The notes under the pieces: generated by a model
The model's input: the letters and a program-made list of their open reading frames with translations, nothing else
The model's database searches: none
What the model was told of the DNA's origin: nothing
Position numbers and translations under genes: made by a program
In this document: positions 46,236 to 57,894 of the stretch, piece after piece
How positions within the stretch are numbered: position 1 is the stretch's first letter
How the letters are laid out: each line of letters opens with the position of its first letter
Assembly (NCBI GenBank): GCA_963277665.1
Contig: OY728163.1
Coordinates: 1,902,972,644 to 1,903,036,643 of the forward strand
Direction of reading: 5' to 3'
DNA from: Viscum album
Taxonomy: Eukaryota > Streptophyta > Magnoliopsida > Santalales > Viscaceae
Length of the DNA: 64,000 nucleotides

Positions 46236-47021
46236 GTTAGTGAGTAGCATCTCAGAGTCATGACAAGGCCAATGTACTCAACAGAGGAGGAGTTCTCCAA
46301 CAGCTATGGTTTTGATAATGAAAATCTTGGTTTGAGTTGAGTTAATGACCTTTGTGTTTTCCTCATGATTGAGATGGGTTACTTGATAACATAGGTATAT
46401 GTATGGGCATATAGCTAAGTAATGGTTATCCGTTGATTCATACTTTTTGGTTTATCATTGATGGATTTTGTGAGATCATGAGGGTCTCGGGTCCCTAATG
46501 AGTGTCTTTATCCTCACCCCGGCACGGGCTTCACCCGCACCTCATTGTATTGGATGCAGAAAATAGACAACGCTAACCGTGGTGGAGTGTACGAGGACAG
46601 GACTATACCGAAGGTGGACCTCACGACGAGTCGATACTCGGAGGAGACGGTCGGACATGGAGCACTGAGGAGGCTATCTATACCTACCGTTCAGGTAGGA
46701 TCCATGGTGGACGATCCATGAGCTTCTTGACACCTTCCAGCTGTTTGTCTTTTTTAGTAATAGTAGTTTTGTCTTTTCCTTGTACATTACTACTGGGCTT
46801 GTATTTCCAACCCCTTTTACTTTCCCGCACATTTATTGTATACATTTTCTACTAGTGTTTTACTTCTAGTTGTGTGCTCTGATAGTGTGTGTTTACTTTT
46901 TATAAAGGCAATGCCTTCCCAGTTTAGGGATTTACTCCTTTGGTGCTAGTCGCCAGCCCCTGGCCTTTGGAAGGAGGGCTTGGGGTAGTCACGAAACGGG
47001 TCCTGAGGATGGGTCGTGACA

Positions 47022-47407
47022 GTGTGCCACTTGTTCTGGGTGAATACACCGATTTATTGAGACTTATAAATACGCAAATCACATGGATCGGTTTGGAGTT
47101 CTAGTTCGATACATTGAACCTTGAATATATGGAATGTACTGCCAAATTCATGTCGTGTGTTCTAATGTTGCATGGTCATGAACCTTTAGAACCTCTAGAT
47201 GATATCCTCTACTTTATTATATTTAAAATTAATATAAAAAGAATCATTTTTAAGGTGAACGAAAATCAAATGAGGAGAAACAGATCTCAAGGTTCATATT
47301 TATAGAATGATTAACTTGAATTGAAACAATAATATTATTAAATGCATAAATCATCAATGAAAAAACCAAAAAATTATAATCAACATTATGATCACTTTGA
47401 CATAACT
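47022..47407. other. Unassigned stretch right of E3
   Basis: Begins with the right copy of GTGTG (47,022-47,026). No recognisable coding or RNA sequence; a 63-codon plus frame (47,114-47,305) has no domain. It could be the primer-binding side of the copia LTR that follows: on the minus strand ATGTCAAAG sits near the LTR end where GTATCAGAG would be expected. Confidence 0.4.
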
Positions 47408-48430
47408 CGATGGTTCTGGGTGCTGCGGAAGTGCTTGGATGGGTGCACCCAAATTTAATTTTACCATTAACAAAAATAAATCTAAGATCCATCACAACGA
47501 TAAAATGATAGATATTCATAATAGAATGAATAAGGTTAAAGAAAGGGTGAAGTCCCTGAACAATGGATAGGATCATCATATGTTGGATATAATTAATTTA
47601 TTAAAAACAAAAATAATTACCTTGATGGAATTCTATCTATGCTAGTTTTTTTGTCATGATCTAATGTGATTCATTGTTGTGTCATAGAATACAAGTGTAT
47701 GATTCCTCTAGCAGTGATCCACATGTGATCTACATATCTCTGGACATCACTGAAGGGATCCATGGGTGATATCATTGATGATCCTTCACTTTCGATGTCC
47801 ACTATCAATCTCCTTGAGAGCCACTTCCAAAATGCTCTACTTGATCCGGAGGAGGAGGATCTCTCTCATAACATGTGAGTGTTCTTAGAGGAATGGAATT
47901 GTCTCTTGGATTGAGAGATTTCTCCAGATCATTTGTGCACAACCACTGATAATGGATAGGTTTATTTAGAATAATGTAATTGGGATTTATAATACATATA
48001 ATAAATAAAATAAAATAATTACCAAGAGTTATTTATTAATTTCATTTAATTTCTAGTAAGACCCCATGTCTAATAATAACATTTGACATTCATTATCACT
48101 TGACATGCACCAAGAGAATTACACTTAATATTACATAAATAAAAAAACTATTATTCTCCCAAATCCCCAAAAAAACAAAATTCCCTATAATTTTGTTTTT
48201 CCAATTTCTTTATTTCATCCACCACATTTATTAGACCGTGAAAAATGACTATTTATTTATTAAATAAACATTACTACATAATTTTCTAATAAATGTATAT
48301 TATTTTTCCAAAAATATTGTCGCTAAAATAACTACTTTCGAAATAAATGCGATCAGGAATCCTTGAATAATTATTAAACCGCATTCAAGAATAAATTTTA
48401 TTCAACTTTTTAAATGAATATTTGTAGTAA
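47408..48430 (-). mobile_element. Truncated copia LTR of the B family
   Basis: Aligns with 10,292-11,310, the last kilobase of the element B LTR, in the same orientation: TGATAAAATGA / AATAGAATGAAT near the end, GATCATCATATGTTGG, TACCTTGATGGAATTCT, GTAATTGGGATTTATAAT and ATTTATTCAACTT. Homology stops near 48,430; the upstream half of the LTR is missing. Removing E1, E2 and E3 would place this piece on the 5' side of element B, so it may be its displaced 5' LTR. Confidence 0.65.
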
Positions 48431-50742
48431 AAAATGCATCCCATGTGTAGTAATTTGTTTTCTTTTTATATTTTCCATTGTAAATTCCTACACTTTTTAT
48501 AAATTTTATACTTTTTAAATTTTTAAACACATGTTTTTATGATGTTTTTAGTGTAATTTTCATCACATGGGAATCATTTTGATGAGCATGAGAATGAAAT
48601 ATAGATATCGTGTGCTTATAAAGAAATTATATAATGATTTAATTGACTTTAAAATATAAGGTTTTCTTATAATTTATAATTTCTATCAAGGCTTGAATTA
48701 GTGAATATATTTTGTTTTAATGTTAATCGCGTTATTATTTTAATGTCACCTCGATGTCCTCTATTAAATATACTCTAATTTCTATTATCGTAAAAACCCA
48801 TAAATTTTGTGACCAAATATCTTTAAATACTACTTATCATTCCATAAGAATGATTTCATAAATTTATACCCATAAAAAGGTATTTTTTATGGAAGAGAGG
48901 CTATAACGGAAGATAACTATGAAAAAAGACCCCATCTATATGGATTTGGGATAAATTAATTTATTATGTCAATTATTTTTAAGTTAAAATTTGATTTTTC
49001 TAATATATTTTAATATTTTTTTCATATAATTTTCTTTAGAAAACCCCTAAATAGAAAACCAGAAGTTAAGGATATTAAAACATTCAATCCATATTGGATC
49101 TTATAAAAAGGTTTCACTCAAATTTTTATAATTTTTAGAATTACTTATAACCGTTCAGATTTTTCATACAACATTGAATCTTCCTCTGTCTTACTGGTAT
49201 GATTTCTCTCCTCTATATATTATGTCATAGATAAGAAATACTAATCTATGTGGGTTATACCTATGAATTATATTCCATTCCCTATTTATGAATCCTCAGA
49301 TTCTCTCAATTCTAACTATAGTTTACATCTTATACTTTTTTCTACCATTCCCTCTATAGATTCCATGCTTCATCATTCTATTTCAAAATAAAATCCATGA
49401 AGCATGACAAGATTGGTGAGGTAATATTTCTTCCAATCACTATCCATATGAGTCCTTGGGTTCCCCAGGATATACTAGGCATCAATTATTTTCCATTTCT
49501 TTAAATTCATTGATTTATCATGATAAACGATCATCATCATCCATGGTAATGGTTAAAAGTCCAATAAGGAAGAAAATGGATCATGAAAAGAAAATAATGA
49601 AATGAGGGAAATTTTAGATTAGTCATAGTAATGGAAAAGTCATGCCGCAAGGGACTAGGAAAAGGGGTTGTGTGAATATGGATGGTGTAGTGGAGGTGTG
49701 AAGCATGAGTGCCTGACCATGGGATTTGAATAGTAATTTGGTTAGAGAACATTTTTTTCACAAGTGAAGGTGGAATCTATTAGAGAACTGAGTACCATTG
49801 TTCCTTGAGAGTGGAGAGTGGCACGACTAATGTAACTAGAATTAGAAAACACATAGGTCATAAAGAGATCAAACAATGTATAGGATCTACAGGTTTTAAA
49901 ACAAAATGAATATTGGTTTATGAAACATATGACAAGTACAGTGGTCATGGTGTTTCTTAAGTTTTAATGTTTTTTAAAAACTACATGGTATGAACCTTAG
50001 TAACACACACCGTGTAAATAAGGAACAAAATGACTCAATAATAGGTTGAATAAACACTCATCCACTCTTTTTCTATGCGTGGAATATTGTTATGGTACAT
50101 GATAAACTTTATTAAAATCTAAATTGGTAATGAAATGAAATGTGGGATGATATTCCAAGAATAATAATTTCTTGTTTATAGGTCATTGAAGTAAAGTTAT
50201 AAATTTTTTAATTTATATTGTCATAGTAGTTGATTGTAAGAAATACCATGGGCTTGGTTCTCTCTCTCACTTATTAACTTACATTTAAATATGGTCAACT
50301 TCTACTTGTTATTAATTAGTTATGTTATTCAATACAATGATTAATCATTGTCATTATGATTCATATAATGGTATATCATGGACTAGACTTACTAGTGGTG
50401 AATTTAAAAACTACCTTTTAATGTTCAATGTTCATATAAAAATAAGGCAGATGAGATAAGAGATGGGAAAGGAATACCCAAACTGAAATTGATAAAGTAG
50501 TAGCATGCTCTCAATTTTGTGATAATAGTTGGTTCTAAATAGAGGTACAAGTCCAAGATTCCCCATCCTTTGGTTACAAAATACACCACATAAATGGATA
50601 GACTTTCCTTTTTATATTTCCAATAAAACTTGGGGTAATTCTCTCCCTCTATCAATATAGAATTATATTCATTGAATTAATCCGATCCATGACTAACGAT
50701 TCACATTTAGTATTTCTAAAATCACTCATGAAATCCCACTAA
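48431..50742. other. Unassigned AT-rich stretch
   Basis: About 2.3 kb with no LTR partner in the window, no transposon protein motif and no RNA gene that I can recognise. Short minus-strand frames (49,537-49,761, 49,742-49,948, 50,425-50,655) lack domains. Confidence 0.5.
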
Positions 50743-50747
50743 TATTG
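50743..50747 (+). repeat. Target-site duplication of E4, left copy (TATTG)
   Basis: TATTG abuts the E4 3' LTR; TAATG at 61,396-61,400 follows the 5' LTR. Four of five bases agree. Confidence 0.5.
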
Positions 50748-53239
50748 TGTCACAAACCAACCTAGGTACCCTTGTAACCCGATAACCATGCCGACCTTGA
50801 CATAGCCCAGAGGGAGTTCCCGATCCCCACGGGTCAGCGACTAGCACAGAGCATCATAAAACATAAAATTTGGAATGATTTTTCTATAAGAATATGGAAG
50901 AAAAAAAAATAGTATGAATAACAAAAGAAACTCCATTGGGAGTGATGTACTAGAATACAACATGGCATACAATGCCTAAAGTACTACAACCCAAGTACTA
51001 AAAAGGTGGAAAAATCCAAGGTTTCTAAGGACACAACTCACCAAGACCAGATCTCAAAAGATCGATCCATATCTAATATATCCCTTCCATTTGCTCGAAC
51101 CAGGAAGAAGAATGTCTACAAACACCTGAAGGGAAAAGTAGGGTGTGGGCCTAATCATAGTAGGATACCACCATAGATTCCATAATAGATTCCTAATATA
51201 GATTATCCAAAGAAATTCTTTCAATTTTAAGGTAAATAGGTTTTGAAATTCAAAATCATATTTAAAAAACCATGTTATACATTTTCAAAATATTGGACCA
51301 ATACATTAAGAAAAGGCTTTAAAATTATGGAATATTTCTAAAACAATGGCATAAATAAATCATTTATATAAAAAAAATTATATAAATTTCATAGGCATGT
51401 AAAGCAGTTCAAAAGCATTGACATAAATTTATATCTCAAATACAAATAAACAAGCGACCAACATGGTCATCTTCCAAAAGGTACAATATTATTTACTAGC
51501 TATAGGATTACACATTCTCTATGTGAACTCAGAAAAATGATTATACACACAACCCTATGAAAATAGCCAAAGGAGACTCCTCACCAACCCGTCAGGGATG
51601 TGACCTATCATAAGTATGTTTTAGAACGTTGTTGTTGCGTAGAGTGTTTCCAAATAACTCACTAACTACATTAGGATAGCATGAACTCTTAAATGATGGG
51701 TGAAATATTTTAAGACTATGTAAAAATACGATCAATCCCATTATTCCATTTCCAAATTTCCAATTTCATTCTATTTAAAACCAAGTAAGATTTATTCAAA
51801 AAAAAACTTTTTTAATAAAGAGGAAATTACTAGGTTTCTATCAAATCTTTTTTAGTTATTTTCCCCTATTTGAAATCCATTCAAAACCAATTCCATAATT
51901 ACACAATTTATTTCCACAATTAAATTCAACAATTTAATTGAAATCATTTCCATCAAGTCCACAATTTAAATTAAACAATTTAATTTATCCAATTTCCAAA
52001 AACACAACCAATTCAATGGAATCCAGGGTTTTTTAAATTTCTATACCAAACCCATTTCAAATATCTCAATTCACTAGAATCAAGTATTTATCAATTTATT
52101 TGAAAGCATATATGAGCAATTTAATTTATATAAACAATTTAAATAAATCAAGCAATACAAAGATAATCAATTTGGAAATTCAAGATGGAACCACTTACCT
52201 CAAGGTCATTGATGTCAGCAGCAATGATAAACCACCCTGTGTGGTTCAATACACCTCATAACGACCTTATTATCATAAGTGTCAACGCACTGATGGTAAA
52301 CATTTATCAAGGGTTCCTTGAACCAAAACATCTATTTTATTTCACAAGGAATAAAATATTAAATATGATTACATTTTCTCTCTCAAGGATAATATTTGGA
52401 TTATCGTATTATGTTAACGGATCCAATCATAATAAAAGTCCATAAGAATATTTATAAACCTCATCCAATATTCATATCCCTCTATCTTATTTCCCATGAA
52501 AATAAAATATCACATGTGATTACTTTTTCTCTCTCCTAGATAATTCATGAATTATAATTTTATTTATCACATGTGATATTCTTCCACTATCCTCAATAAA
52601 ATTCCAAATTATCATTTTATATCTACTCATATGTTCATAATATTATCCTCAAAATAATTATAAACCAAATTTGATTTTGGAATATCTTGAAATTAAATTA
52701 ATAACACATGTGGTAGTCCTTTATAATTATCCCTTGAAAAACTAAGTAATTATCCTTCGATAAATCATTAAAATTATCATTTTCTGATTTCATTTAATTA
52801 ATCCTTTTTTATCCCAGAAGTGTTTATCAACACACACACACACACATATTGATAATTCAAAACATATTTAAATTATCATTTTATAATTTTAGGATTATCA
52901 TCTGATAATTTAGGTTGTTATAATTTTATTTAAAACCCACTATTATTTTCATTAGATTTGTTATTTCAATTATTCATTTAATTTACATTCAATAATACTT
53001 TATTCTAAAAAAGGAACCAGATAATAGAGTAATTGAATAATTTAAAAAAATACACAAAATCACCTTATACACAACACAAAAAATAGAAGGAGGCATGACA
53101 GAATAATGAAAAAAGATGACTAAATCAAAGGAGCTTCACATGTTGCACGTAAAGGACTCCCAGAGTTTATCAAACTCAACCAAATCAACTAAGAGCTAGA
53201 ATAAAATGGTTCATCTATCTATAACCCTAGAATCATAAG

Positions 53240-53247
53240 ATTTATAA
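53240..53247 (-). promoter_or_regulatory. TATA box of E4 3' LTR
   Basis: Minus strand TTATAAAT after AAAGGAGAGG; the counterpart in the 5' LTR is at 60,403-60,410. Confidence 0.55.
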
Positions 53248-53523
53248 CCTCTCCTTTAAAACACGTTAAATACAGAAACCTAATTGGAATATTCACTACA
53301 GAGTTAATATAATAATCTTATTTAGTCATTTATGTTTTTAAATCATCAAAAATGGATGATTTACAAGCTATTGGTTTCATCTAGGAGTTAAAATGGAGGA
53401 AATTCCATTTTGGGAGATGATTGAAAAGTACATGCATTTTTTTAATTATTTTAATGTATTTAATAATTTAACAAAAATAAAATGATACCAAAAGCTAGTT
53501 TTGAATGAATGTAATACCACTTC

Positions 53524-53935
53524 TAGGGTAAACACCCCGTTCCAGACCAAACAGTGGTCTCATATTTCTCAAATGATGAGTGGTTTGAGAGATATTAATG
53601 AATTATTAATGAAAACTCAGAATAATTAATTAATATAAAAAGTGTTATTTTTGTGAGTGAGGCATCCAAACACCTAGTTCCAACAAAGGTTACACCTTTT
53701 CTGTGGTAAACATCACTTTCCGGACCCATCGGTGGTCTCAGAGTTCTAATACGGTGCACCTTTTCACTGATAATTAATTATTTTTAATCAATAATATCTT
53801 AAATATTATTTAATAACATTATCTCATGAGAAAGACATCCAAACATCCAATCCCTTTGAATATTATACCCCGCCTAAGGTAAACATCATATTTATTACAT
53901 AATAGTGGACTCAGATTTCTCAAACAATGCATTGT
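53524..53935 (-). repeat. Three ~175-base U3 modules (E4 3' LTR)
   Basis: Plus-strand cores CTAxGGTAAACAxC and AGTGGTCTCATATTTCTCAA start at 53,524, 53,701 and 53,874 (spacing 177 and 173). Flanks between cores are diverged and AT-rich. They occupy the first part of U3, upstream of the TATA box. Confidence 0.75.
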
Positions 53936-54226
53936 TTGGACTTATTAATTTTTTTTAATAAAGAGTGAACACTTATAATATTCTATTTAATAATTTTATT
54001 TCGTCTCCTCCGAGAATTTTTGGCCCTCTAAAACTCATAATCACTCAGTGTTTAACTCATAAAATATTTAATTTAATATTCTGGAGTATTAATTGTGTGT
54101 TTTACCAATCTGTAACGTGTTTAAAAAACACATCTTTTCACAAAAAAAAATCATTTTTCCACTTATTACATTAATAATTTAACACAAGAGAGTTTAGGAA
54201 TATTTGAACAGTAACAGTATGTAACA

Positions 54227-54245
54227 ATCTACCCACCATAGGAAT
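54227..54245 (-). other. Polypurine tract of E4
   Basis: Minus strand CCTATGGTGGGTAGAT immediately precedes the LTR start TGTTACATAC. Confidence 0.6.
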
Positions 54246-54326
54246 GTTCTGTTCCCAAAATTCCTAAGAAGAAAACTCTACATAAAAAAGACAAGACCTC
54301 TGTTCTCTCATCAGTGGCTCCCTCTC

Positions 54327-54650
54327 TCACATCTCATGAGAATTAGAACCATGATTGCATATCATATGGTCCAAATGTATCATCTTCCCATGAAGTACCT
54401 TGGTCTCATAATTAACAACCATTACTAGTCGTTCAGTCATAGAAAAAACAAGTTCCACTTCAAGATCACACAAACTCAGAACATGAGATAGGTCAGATAA
54501 ATGCTTTCGAAGCTGAGATACATAAAACACATTATGAATTGATGTCATTTGTGATGGTAGTTCTAAATGGTAAACAACATTACCCACCTAATCAAAAACC
54601 TCAAATGATCCCACAAAACAAGGAGCACACTTCCCTTGCCTCCCAAGCTG
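54327..54650 (-). pseudogene. E4 integrase C-terminus
   Basis: Minus strand KCAPCFVGSFEVFD, a stop, then VGNVVYHLELPSQMTSIHNV and FYVSQLRKHLSDLSHVL (54,590-54,480) match the gypsy integrase tail (PRFVGPFEVLxxVGxVAYRLxLP...HNVFHVSQLRKY). The TWE-containing chromodomain-like end is decayed. Confidence 0.75.
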
Positions 54651-54929
54651 CCGTTGACCGAACCAGGGTGGAACCTTCAAGAATACATATTGACCAATAC
54701 TGCTGCTTTAAGTCATTGAACTTCTTAGTACTTCCTGGGTGCATAATCCATTGGAAAATATGTCAATACCCCATTATATCATTCCTTGTTGCTAACGGTG
54801 CAACATAACAACTTTTATAACACTGAACACCCTCTTTGGAGAACAACCACTAGGCATCAGTCTCCCCACAATAAAGAGAGTCTCTCAAGCTATGGAATTT
54901 ACCAACAAGCTTCTATTCCTAATGAATCA

Positions 54930-55209
54930 TCACGATAAGAGAAGATATCAGAGAACCATTAGCTTTCTTGTCAGAGAGAACTGGAACCGGTGAAGGTGAC
55001 ACACTTGAGTGAATAAATGCTTTCTCAAGAAGATCATCCAACATGGACAATAGTTATTTCAGTTAAACTGGAGCCATTTGGTAAGAGGGAAAAGAAACTT
55101 GTTGAGTACCAGACATTAATTCAATAGAAAACTCAACCTGCCATACCGGTTGAAAAACATATAATTCAGATGGAAACATGTTAGGAAACTAAATGATGAC
55201 TGGAGGGAT
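54930..55209 (-). pseudogene. E4 RT N-terminal fragment
   Basis: Minus strand FPNMFPSELYVFQPVWQVEF, then SIELMSGTQQVSFPSYQMAP and LLEKAFIHSSVSPSPVPVL match the start of gypsy RT (FPEELPGLPPxREVEFSIEL...PGTxPxSxxPYRMAP...[20 protein letters not shown]). Downstream palm motifs are missing and 54,660-54,930 has only unreadable remnants. Confidence 0.75.
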
Positions 55210-55214
55210 ATCAC
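55210..55214 (+). repeat. Target-site duplication of solo LTR, left copy (ATCAC)
   Basis: ATCAC at 55,210-55,214 and again at 56,445-56,449, exact. Confidence 0.85.
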
Positions 55215-55340
55215 TGTTGTACCCCACACTCTTTGATTTTCATGATCACAATCACTTTCATATGTGTTTAACATTGTTTTAAGTGTTTTTGTTTTTTAGG
55301 CAAAAGATTGCCAAGGAAATGGGCCATGAAGCACATCAAG

Positions 55341-55359
55341 TGGACTGAAATTCAGTCCA
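55341..55359 (+). repeat. Perfect inverted repeat in the solo LTR
   Basis: TGGACTGAA and TTCAGTCCA flank a single A: 9-base arms. It lies directly before the minisatellite in U3. Confidence 0.7.
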
Positions 55360-55614
55360 TCGGCCAACCGGTGTGATAGCACCGGCCAGCCGGTGGACCT
55401 GGCAGAGGCATTGCCCACTGCCAGGTTCCACCGGTCAGCCGGTGGCTCTGTCACCGGCCAGCCGGTGGCAACCTGATGAAACAGTGGTTGCTACTGTCTG
55501 CCCACCGGCCAGCCGGTGGCTCTGGCACCGGTCAGCCGGTGCTGCCTGGGCAGAAGGCCTTCTCAACATCTAAGGCACCGGCCAGCCGGTGGCCCTGCAC
55601 CGGCCAGCCGGTAG
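55359..55614 (+). repeat. Palindromic CACCGGCCAGCCGGTG minisatellite
   Basis: Eight copies in 256 bases, starting at about 55,359, 55,380, 55,429, 55,452, 55,503, 55,526, 55,576 and 55,598. Most read CACCGGCCAGCCGGTG, where CACCGGC and GCCGGTG are exact inverted arms around CA; copies 3 and 6 have GGTCAGCC. Intervals alternate short (about 22-23) and long (about 49-51) after the first. Every copy keeps both CCGG sites or one CCGG and one variant. Confidence 0.85.
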
Positions 55615-55720
55615 CCCAGTCAAACTAGCCGTTGGATTTGACCAGTCAACCCCCTTTTGGCCTCCAACGGCTCCGAGGCCCTTTACAACAACTCCAAAGA
55701 CTCCTTAAGGGTTCCATGCC

Positions 55721-55728
55721 TATAAATA
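55721..55728 (+). promoter_or_regulatory. TATA box of the SIRE solo LTR
   Basis: TATAAATA at the end of a U3 that contains an inverted repeat (TAGCCGTTGGA about 55,627; TCCAACGGCTC about 55,661). Confidence 0.65.
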
Positions 55729-56479
55729 AAGGCCAAGGAAGCCCCGGACACTTACCGAAACTATACGGAAGCCCACAGACACCTTGTTGATCATTTGGCG
55801 TACCTTCGGCGTATTCCTCCAAGGGAACCCCAAGTGCTCCATCCAATTCCACATCCAAGAGCACCACCAAAGAAGCTTGGAAGAGGCCTTCAACATCTCC
55901 AATCAATCAAAGGCGCCCAAGACTTCCTCAAATACGGTTTTTCTTGTTTATCTATTTTGAGCTTAATTTGGGTTTGTGCCTACAAACCCCAAACTATTTC
56001 TCATCCCCTCTTTCTTTTGGGTTTCACATCACCATTAAGGTGTGAAAAGGTTGTCAAGATTTCCTTTAAATAGCTTGAGACATAGGTGAGCTTTCCTTCA
56101 CCTGTAAGAAGGATAGTGGGTTCTTGTTAAGCCATTAAAAGCAAGTGGGTTCTTGCTTAACCACCAAAAGCAAGCTGTAATAGGTCCTAGTGCTACCTCA
56201 AAGCCTAGTAGGTTTCTTGCTAAAACCATTGAAAAGCAAGCGGTAGAATCTCTCAACGGTTGAGTTGGGAGCGGAGACGTAGGCCGGGTTTTTGGCCGAA
56301 CTCCGTTATCAATTGCGTGTCTTGCCTCATTTATTTCCGCTGCACATACTTTGATTTCACTTTGATTTTAATTTGTTAATCATTTTTTTAAAAGGCAATT
56401 CACCCCCCCTCTTGCCATCCTTCCCGTTTTTCTCCGACCCAACAATCACCACTCATTTAATCACAAATCAGATCAAAAG

Positions 56480-56720
56480 GAAACACTGATATCACTTCTC
56501 CAACTCTAGATAAGAAGGTCCAGATCTACTCAACCTTGGGTCACATTCTTCTTGAAGTACAAGAGGCACACCACTGGGTGTAGTAATATAGACTCATAGA
56601 AGATAACATTTAATCCAAGAATTATTGATAATGACCCAATCCATATTGAATATGACGTTAAGAGATTTCATGTCAAGTACCCAAAAATACTCCAAGAATG
56701 TTTGAAAACTTATAGATAGA
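56480..56720 (-). pseudogene. E4 protease C-terminal fragment
   Basis: Minus strand NVIFNMDWVIINNSWIKCY and ITTPSGVPLVLQEECDPRLS match the gypsy protease end (DVILGMDWLxxxxAxIDC...) and the following linker into RT. One stop falls between. The RT N-terminus lies across the solo LTR insertion. Confidence 0.6.
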
Positions 56721-56949
56721 AGACACAAGTGGGATTACTGAGACCCTCCTCTTTCTTTATACCAAGGGGTATATAAATATACATTTCACAAGATTAAATA
56801 TCAATAGAAAGATTAAGAATATTAACAGTATAGGTTATAAAATAGTGAAATACAGTTGTATCAAAAAGAGTAGTCACAAAAGAAAAAACTATAGTAATGA
56901 TACCACACATGGTCATTGGACTAGTATATACTTCCTCTAGGGACTCTTT

Positions 56950-57490
56950 CCACTTTGTGAAGAATCATCATTCCAGATGCCTGTGGCTAGAGCTATTTTT
57001 TATGTGTAGAAATTTATTTCCCTATAGTTTTTGAAGGTGTTGATGATCTCACAACAAGTCCCTCGAACTATTGTAGGAACCAGAGTTCTTTCATCTTGCA
57101 TGGGCTTGAAAAACTCAATAGCTTTGACCAAAACCATTGAATCTAGATAGAACTATTAGGTGAAAAAAACCTTGAAGTCCTTCCATTCTAAGATCTCATG
57201 TTTTTTTGGTCACTATCATGTATCACCATCTCCTTCTTGGTCCCTCCAACAGAGAGGTGGTACACTTCACCTTGATCTCGTTTAGTGTCAACAAGAACTC
57301 AAATAAAAGTTCTATCCTACCCAACCATTCCTCAGTATGTTGAAGACCAGTGGAGCATTTGAAAACTGGTGGGCTTCGGGTGAAATAACTGTTGAGAAAA
57401 AAATTGAAGACCCCCCCCCCCCAGGTTCCATAGCTCGTTCCTGAATGGGGACTAGATGTAGTGCTTATCCCAGAGCTTGGACAGTGCACA
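56950..57490 (-). pseudogene. E4 gag fragment
   Basis: Minus strand SPPVFKCSTGLQHTEEWLGR and IELLFEFLLTLNEIKVKCTT then SLLEGPRRRW (57,370-57,225) match the gypsy Gag motif PPxFxGxxDPxxAExWLxxIExIF..xxxxxEKVxxAxFxLxGEAxxWW. After a shift, EILEWKDFKVFF (about 57,170) matches TWxxFKxxF. A run of 12 C residues at 57,411-57,422 lies in the N-terminal part. No zinc knuckle is visible. Confidence 0.75.
57411..57422. repeat. 12-C homopolymer
   Basis: A run of twelve C on the plus strand within the E4 gag remnant; prone to length change and to sequencing error. Confidence 0.9.
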
Positions 57491-57882
57491 CAATCACCTC
57501 AACTAGACTCAGTTCCACTTGAGGATTCAGTCCCTGATGTTCAACATTATCCCCTTCCTTGATCCATTTCACACATCTTCTCGAAGGCATGATGTTACAC
57601 AACATCAGCACACAATATGGAAGACATTAGATACTGCTTGTATATAACAATGAGAGAAACATGATCCTGACCAATAGAACATATATGATTTGGATTTCAA
57701 TCTATCCAAATAAAAATAGGAAAAGACTATAACTACTATACAAGACGTCATTCCCAAACCACCCCTGGTGACTTAAGGTTCATTGCAGTGAGATCTGGCG
57801 AGGCACACAATCGCAAATACCTCCTAAGTCCCGAAAATAAAACTCAAATGCATACTGTCTTCAAGACAATATGTTTAACCTC

Positions 57883-57894
57883 GCTCTGATACCA
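57883..57894 (-). other. Perfect primer-binding site of E4 (tRNA-Met)
   Basis: Minus strand TGGTATCAGAGC, exact, three bases after the 5' LTR end. It sets element orientation. Confidence 0.9.

Larger units (their letters stand above)
39579..47021 (+). mobile_element. E3: Ty3/gypsy element with aberrant left end, RT deleted
   Basis: E3 has a 3' LTR of 3.59 kb (43,430-47,021), an internal region of 2.8 kb (40,621-43,429) and a 5' LTR reduced to its last 956 bases (39,665-40,620), capped by an inverted copy of the LTR terminus (39,579-39,664). Coding remnants are gag, protease, RNase H end, integrase and chromodomain-like tail, in gypsy order; RT is absent, so E3 could not have moved by its own enzymes in this form. 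GTGTG flanks both ends. Composition is richer in GC than its neighbours. Confidence 0.75.
43430..47021 (+). mobile_element. E3 3' LTR (full length)
   Basis: About 3.59 kb, ending GGGTCGTGACA. From left to right it has four 170-base U3 modules (43,613-44,250), a purine-rich GAGAGAGGAGC leader-like segment (about 44,637), a CpG-rich block (45,050-45,650), GACCGGGT-type repeats (45,530-45,610), GGAGCACCCGGTTTGG tandem units (46,032-46,235) and a U5 end shared with the inverted tip at 39.58 kb. I see no clear TATA box. Confidence 0.75.
50748..54226 (-). mobile_element. E4 3' LTR
   Basis: On the plus strand TGTCACAAACC...ATGTAACA. Aligns with 57,898-61,395 throughout, including CATAGCCC.GAGGGxxTTCCCGATCCCCAC (50,803 and 57,950). 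Contains a minus-strand TATA box (53,240-53,247), a (CA)9 run near 52,830 and three U3 modules (53,524-53,935). Frames inside are incidental. Confidence 0.8.
55215..56444 (+). mobile_element. Solo LTR of a SIRE/Maximus-type copia element
   Basis: Starts TGTTGTACCCC and ends CCGACCCAACA with perfect 5-base duplications (ATCAC) and no internal region, so it is a solo LTR left by recombination between two LTRs. The terminal AGGCAATTCACCCCCCCTCTTG (read as AGGCAATTCACC then CCCCCTCTTG) and the GACGTAGGCCGGGTTTTTGGCCGAACTCC stretch before it are typical of SIRE/Maximus LTRs. It has a TATA box (55,721), a palindromic minisatellite (55,359-55,614) and splits the E4 internal region. Frames at 55,373-55,573, 55,646-55,906 (minus) and 55,795-56,073 are incidental. 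Confidence 0.85.

Noticed and set aside
55359..55614. CRISPR-like regular repeats
   Set aside because: Intervals are unequal and partly repeated, the unit is a palindrome of a plant LTR, and the context is a copia solo LTR with target duplications.
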